A stretch of 64,000 bases of DNA, from contig NZ_MSCP01000001.1 in assembly GCF_002954715.1 (NCBI RefSeq), forward strand, positions 1 to 64,000, in the 5' to 3' direction. Position 1 is the first letter of the stretch, and the number at the start of each line of letters is the position of its first letter. This DNA is from Aliivibrio sifiae. GTDB taxonomy: Bacteria > Pseudomonadota > Gammaproteobacteria > Enterobacterales > Vibrionaceae. This document shows, one piece after another, positions 60,691 through 64,000 of the stretch. The position numbers and the translations under genes were made by a program. The notes beneath the pieces were generated by a model. It did no database searches, was not told where the DNA came from, and saw only the letters and a list, made by a program, of their open reading frames with translations.

Positions 60691-60730
60691 AAAAAGCCAG
60701 AGAAAGAAGATGTGAATACTTTCTCTGGCT
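60691..60730 (-). terminator. Terminator of the carbonic anhydrase gene (shared hairpin with the DUF1127 gene)
   Basis: AGCCAGAGAAAG (60695-60706) pairs perfectly with CTTTCTCTGGCT (60719-60730) across a 12-nt loop. On the minus strand five Ts follow directly, making a good terminator for can. On the plus strand the stem is followed by AAATTTC, so termination of the DUF1127 transcript here would be weak. Confidence 0.75.
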
Positions 60731-60770
60731 AAATTTCTTGGTGATAAAGGACGAGTTGATTCGTTTTTTA

Positions 60771-61427
60771 TCACCCATTATTCACATGAGTGATTACAGA
60801 CATTGCTGCTTGGTAGGATATCTCTAATGACTCACGACTATGGCCTTTAACTCCAAGGTCATTTAGGACACCATCACCCATACCATATACAACTCCGTGC
60901 ACCTGAACGTCTTGACCTCGTTCCCAGGCAGTTTGCATGACGGTTGAATTACCTACGTTATAAACTTGCTCTGCAACATTTATTTCGCACAATTTATCAC
61001 CCCATTTTTCTCGAGGGATTTGACCAAATACGGTTCGATGTTTTAGATATAAATCTCTAATGTGAAGTAACCAGTTATTGATTAATCCTAACGGTGGATT
61101 TTCGATAGCAGCATTAACACCGCCACATCCATAATGACCACAAACAATGATGTGTTTTATTTTTAATACATCGACAGCATATTGCAATACGGATAAGCAG
61201 TTTAGATCGGTATGAATTACTTGGTTCGCTACATTACGGTGGACAAATAACTCTCCTGAGTGAAGTCCTGTTAAACGCTCTGCAGGAACTCTACTATCTG
61301 AGCAACCAATCCATAGGAACCCTGGATTTTGTCCTTCCTCAAGTTGGGCAAAATATTCTGGACGCCCAGCTTTAATTGATTTCGCCCATTTAGAATTGTT
61401 TTCAAAAAGCTCTTTGATCTCTGGCAT
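60771..61427 (-). CDS. can: Beta-class carbonic anhydrase
   Basis: Interconverts CO2 and bicarbonate, supplying bicarbonate for carboxylation reactions in ambient air. The 218-aa product resembles E. coli Can (220 aa): zinc ligands lie in [16 protein letters not shown] (Cys, Asp) and CGHYGCGGV (His, Cys), with the [18 protein letters not shown] and [12 protein letters not shown] motifs. The start [11 protein letters not shown] fits the family; a longer frame from 61454 adds nine residues. It diverges from a SulP transporter gene, a pairing that suggests bicarbonate handling. Confidence 0.95.
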   Translation of the reverse strand: MPEIKELFENNSKWAKSIKAGRPEYFAQLEEGQNPGFLWIGCSDSRVPAERLTGLHSGELFVHRNVANQVIHTDLNCLSVLQYAVDVLKIKHIIVCGHYGCGGVNAAIENPPLGLINNWLLHIRDLYLKHRTVFGQIPREKWGDKLCEINVAEQVYNVGNSTVMQTAWERGQDVQVHGVVYGMGDGVLNDLGVKGHSRESLEISYQAAMSVITHVNNG

Positions 61428-61730
61428 TTTAAATTTTTCATCCCTTAAATACATAAGAAGAAGGGGTTTTACCTAAACTTCTTTCTGTTAAAAACGTCAA
61501 CAGGTTTATTTACTATACACAATGTTACAATTTCAATCTGCTAAAAAGTTACTCTAAAAGCACTCATCTGAGGAGTAGAAGCTTGAAATAAGGCGCTTTA
61601 TGGTGAGTATTAGATAAATAGGACATAAGGAAACGTGAATGGTTCTAATTAACTATTATGAGAGGTAAGTTACATTTGTTAAATTAAGCATCTTATCTTT
61701 GAGTTCATTATTTATTGCAGGGAGTGATTT
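61428..61730. promoter_or_regulatory. can / SulP transporter divergent promoter region
   Basis: This 303-bp interval has no credible ORF. TTGAAA at 61583-61588 with TATTAG at 61608-61613 (spacing 19) is a possible promoter for the transporter. Nothing comparable stands out for can. AGGGAG at 61719-61724 is the transporter ribosome binding site. Confidence 0.35.
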
Positions 61731-63386
61731 GTGTTTGGGCAACGATTTGAAAATATAAATCTAAAAGGTGATCTGTTTGGTGGTGTTACAACGGCTATCA
61801 TTTCATTACCATTAGCGCTGGCATTTGGTGTTGCTTCAGGAGCAGGAGCTGAGGCGGGTCTCTGGGGCGCAATAATGGTCGGTTTTTTTGCGTCCTTATT
61901 CGGTGGGTCTTCAACATTGATCTCTGAACCTACCGGGCCAATGACCGTTATTATGACTGCTGTATTAACCAGTATGGTTGCAAAGTATCCAGAGTCAGGC
62001 ATTGCAATGACTTTTACTGTAGTAATGATGGCAGGTGCTTTTCAAATATTATTGGGGACATTAAAACTAGGTAAGTACATTACATTAATGCCCTATAGCG
62101 TTATCTCTGGGTTTATGTCTGGCATTGGTATTATTTTAATTATCTTGCAGCTCTCTCCGTTATTAGGTCATGCAGCTCCGGCTGGTGGTGTTCTTGGCAC
62201 TCTTGGTGCCTTACCTGAAACATTAAGTCATTTAGATATAAAAGAGCTGTTTCTTGGCTTATTAACGCTTGTGGTTTTATTTCTTTTCCCAGAAAAGTAT
62301 AGGAAGTTTGTTCCTGCACAGCTAGTTGCTTTAGTTGCTGTGACTCTTATCTCAATCATTATTTTTGATATGGATTCTATTCGCCGTATTGGTGAAATAC
62401 CTGCCGGTTTGCCTTCTATTGTTATTCCCACAATTAATAGTGATATGTTTATGACCATGGTGATTGATGCACTTGTTTTGGGAACATTAGGGTGTATTGA
62501 TACATTGCTAACCGCAGTTATAGGAGATTCTTTAACTCGTAAAGAGCATGATTCTGATAAAGAATTACGAGGCCAAGGTTTAGCTAATATGATCTCTGGG
62601 CTATTTGGGGCTTTACCGGGGGCTGGTGCAACAATGGGAACGGTAACGAATATTCAAGTTGGCGCTCGCTCTCCATTATCTGGCGTATTTAGAGCTGCAG
62701 TACTGGCTTTAGTCGTATTAGTCGCTGGTGGGTTAACAGAACCGATTCCAATGACGGTATTGGCAGGTATTGCTGTTTATGTTGGTTTTAATATTCTTGA
62801 TTGGAGTTTTATTCAACGAGCTCATAAAGTCAGTTTTGCGGGCATGGCGATCATGTATGGCGTAATGCTATTGACTGTATTTGTTGATTTGATTGTGGCT
62901 GTTGGTCTTGGTGTTTTTATTTCAAACATCATCATTATCGAAAGGTTGAGTCGTGAACAAGCAAGACAAGTTAAAGCGATTAGTGATGCCGATGAAGACG
63001 ATGTGCCTCTAACAGATAGTGAAAGAGCGCTGCTTGATAAGGCAAACGGAAAAGTATTGTTCTTTTATCTATCAGGTCCAATGATCTTTAGTGTATCAAA
63101 GGCGATTTCACGTCAACATAGTAGTATTTCTGACTATGAGGTGATGATCTTAGATTTAACTGATGTGCCGATGATTGATGTTACTGTTGGTTTAGCCTTA
63201 GAGAATGCAATTAAAGATGCGTTGGATACAGATTGCCAAGTGTACTTACTATGTCCTAATGAGAATACGAGAATGCAGTTAGAAAAATTCCATATATTAG
63301 ATTTAATTCCGGAGCAAAAAACCTATTCTTTCCGTTATGAAGCTCTCAAGTCTGCGGTAAAGCAAGTCTCACCCATTATGAACTAA
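61731..63386 (+). CDS. SulP/SLC26 family anion transporter with STAS domain
   Basis: Inner-membrane transporter of the SulP family; substrates in the family include sulfate, bicarbonate and dicarboxylates. The 551-aa protein starts with GTG (61731) after AGGGAG, has 10-14 membrane segments including the signature region GLWGAIMVGFFASLFGGSSTLISEPTGPMTV, the LPGAGATMGTVTNIQVGARSPLSGVFRA motif and a cytoplasmic STAS domain (about 440-545; DVPMIDVTVGLALENAIKDAL). The neighbouring carbonic anhydrase makes bicarbonate a likely substrate, by inference only. Confidence 0.93.
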   Translation: MFGQRFENINLKGDLFGGVTTAIISLPLALAFGVASGAGAEAGLWGAIMVGFFASLFGGSSTLISEPTGPMTVIMTAVLTSMVAKYPESGIAMTFTVVMMAGAFQILLGTLKLGKYITLMPYSVISGFMSGIGIILIILQLSPLLGHAAPAGGVLGTLGALPETLSHLDIKELFLGLLTLVVLFLFPEKYRKFVPAQLVALVAVTLISIIIFDMDSIRRIGEIPAGLPSIVIPTINSDMFMTMVIDALVLGTLGCIDTLLTAVIGDSLTRKEHDSDKELRGQGLANMISGLFGALPGAGATMGTVTNIQVGARSPLSGVFRAAVLALVVLVAGGLTEPIPMTVLAGIAVYVGFNILDWSFIQRAHKVSFAGMAIMYGVMLLTVFVDLIVAVGLGVFISNIIIIERLSREQARQVKAISDADEDDVPLTDSERALLDKANGKVLFFYLSGPMIFSVSKAISRQHSSISDYEVMILDLTDVPMIDVTVGLALENAIKDALDTDCQVYLLCPNENTRMQLEKFHILDLIPEQKTYSFRYEALKSAVKQVSPIMN

Positions 63387-63404
63387 GCTTGTATATTAAA
63401 TCTT

Positions 63405-63437
63405 AAAAATGGCTGAATATTATATTCAGCCATTTTT
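63405..63437 (+). terminator. Terminator of the SulP transporter gene
   Basis: AAAAATGGCTGAATAT pairs with ATATTCAGCCATTTTT in a near-perfect 16-bp stem, with Ts at the end. Confidence 0.85.
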
Positions 63438-63503
63438 ATTTATACGATTTATTTTTGATGCTTGGGTGTGTTTAACATTAGATTGCTTTGATTAATCGTA
63501 AGC

Positions 63504-63515
63504 ATGCAATTGCAT
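63504..63515. repeat. 12-bp perfect palindrome upstream of the ABC ATPase gene
   Basis: ATGCAATTGCAT is self-complementary over 12 bp and lies 64 bp before the start codon at 63579. It could be an operator for a dimeric regulator, but I do not recognise it as the site of a known factor. Confidence 0.35.
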
Positions 63516-63578
63516 TCATCGTAATTCAACGATAAGCTAGGTATATTAATAGATGCTAATCTAAGTGATGGGTAAAAT

Positions 63579-64000
63579 ATGTACGCATTAGAAATAGAAC
63601 AATTACGTAAAACCTACGCCGATGGTTTTGAAGCGTTAAAAGGCATAGATCTAACAGTTAAGAACGGTGACTTCTATGCATTGCTAGGCCCAAATGGAGC
63701 GGGTAAGTCAACGACTATTGGGGTTATTAGTTCACTTGTGAATAAAACCTCTGGCCGAGTTAAGGTGTTTGGTTATGACATTGATACTCATTTGGTTCAA
63801 GCAAAACAACAGATTGGATTAGTGCCTCAAGAATTTAATTTTAATCCATTTGAAACAGTACAACAGATAGTTATACAACAAGCTGGTTATTACGGTGTGT
63901 CTCGCTCTCTTGCTAAAGAAAGAGCAAAAAAATACTTATCTCAGCTTGATCTTTGGGATAAAAAAGATGATCGTGCGCGTAATTTATCTGGTGGTATGAA
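63579..64000 (+). CDS. ABC transporter ATP-binding protein, YadG-like (3' end outside window)
   Basis: Cytoplasmic ATPase subunit of an ABC-2 type exporter. The 140 codons present begin MYALEIEQLRKTYADGFEALKGIDL and contain Walker A GPNGAGKSTT (about 38-47), the Q-loop GLVPQEFNFNPFE and the start of the signature motif NLSGGMK at the window edge. Sequence and the neighbourhood of can resemble yadG, which in E. coli lies beside can and is followed by the permease gene yadH; I would expect yadH next. The exported substrate is not known. Confidence 0.88.
   Translation, partial: MYALEIEQLRKTYADGFEALKGIDLTVKNGDFYALLGPNGAGKSTTIGVISSLVNKTSGRVKVFGYDIDTHLVQAKQQIGLVPQEFNFNPFETVQQIVIQQAGYYGVSRSLAKERAKKYLSQLDLWDKKDDRARNLSGGM

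Overview
The window is chromosomal, AT-rich DNA (by eye roughly 38-42% GC) from a marine member of the Vibrionaceae, almost certainly an Aliivibrio close to A. fischeri. The strongest pointers are a LuxR/HapR-type quorum regulator that reads as LitR, divergent from hpt; a petABC operon followed by sspAB; a pilABCD cluster joined to coaE-zapD-yacG; and a dcw cluster with rnpB just before rsmH and without mraZ or ddlB. I see no prophage, insertion sequence, CRISPR array or tRNA. This is core genome, and most of the novelty is in leaders and intergenic regions.

Layout. 1-2000: the 3' end of an unidentified gene, an AT-rich gene-free stretch, then tolC (minus). 2.1-8.9 kb: nudF, a DUF1249 gene (yqiB), cpdA, yqiA, parE and parC, all plus, closing at a strong terminator. 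9.0-12.0 kb: degS and zapG (minus) with zapE divergent. 12.1-17.4 kb: rplM-rpsI behind a structured leader, petABC (cytochrome bc1 complex), then sspAB. 17.4-20.8 kb (minus): lpoA-yraN-diaA-dolP, an envelope and replication-timing operon. 20.9-22.3 kb: rsmI and the RNase P RNA gene. 22.4-39.0 kb: the division and cell wall cluster rsmH-ftsL-ftsI-murE-murF-mraY-murD-ftsW-murG-murC-ftsQ-ftsA-ftsZ-lpxC, tightly packed with many 1-20 nt overlaps. 39.0-43.0 kb: dciA (minus), secA and mutT. 43.1-50.4 kb (minus): yacG, zapD, coaE, pilD, pilC, pilB, pilA, nadC. 50.5-58.4 kb: ampD, then pdhR-aceE-aceF-lpd, with two perfect PdhR palindromes ahead of pdhR. 58.5-64 kb: litR (minus), hpt, a small leader-peptide/DUF1127 locus, a beta-carbonic anhydrase (minus), a SulP anion transporter and a truncated ABC ATPase gene.

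How the genes work together. The dcw genes carry UDP-MurNAc through pentapeptide addition (MurC, D, E, F) to lipid I and II (MraY, MurG) and supply the divisome (FtsL, I, W, Q, A, Z); ZapD, ZapE and ZapG-type proteins and LpoA modulate division and wall synthesis from flanking operons, and AmpD recycles wall fragments. DiaA and DciA serve replication initiation and helicase loading, and ParC/ParE decatenate the finished chromosomes. PdhR senses pyruvate and controls the pyruvate dehydrogenase genes beside it. LitR links the region to quorum sensing.

Most unusual signal: at 60158-60730 a plausible sigma-70 promoter leads to a 25-codon ORF with a near-perfect Shine-Dalgarno (MTVIHSYKMCCATITS...), followed by a nested hairpin and then an arginine-rich 83-aa DUF1127-like protein. 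This looks like a leader-peptide-controlled small-protein operon, and I know of no described function for it. Other points worth a check are a 12-bp hairpin between ftsZ and lpxC, the rplM and sspA leaders, the secA leader without a secM-like gene, and the PVWY form of the Qo motif in PetB.
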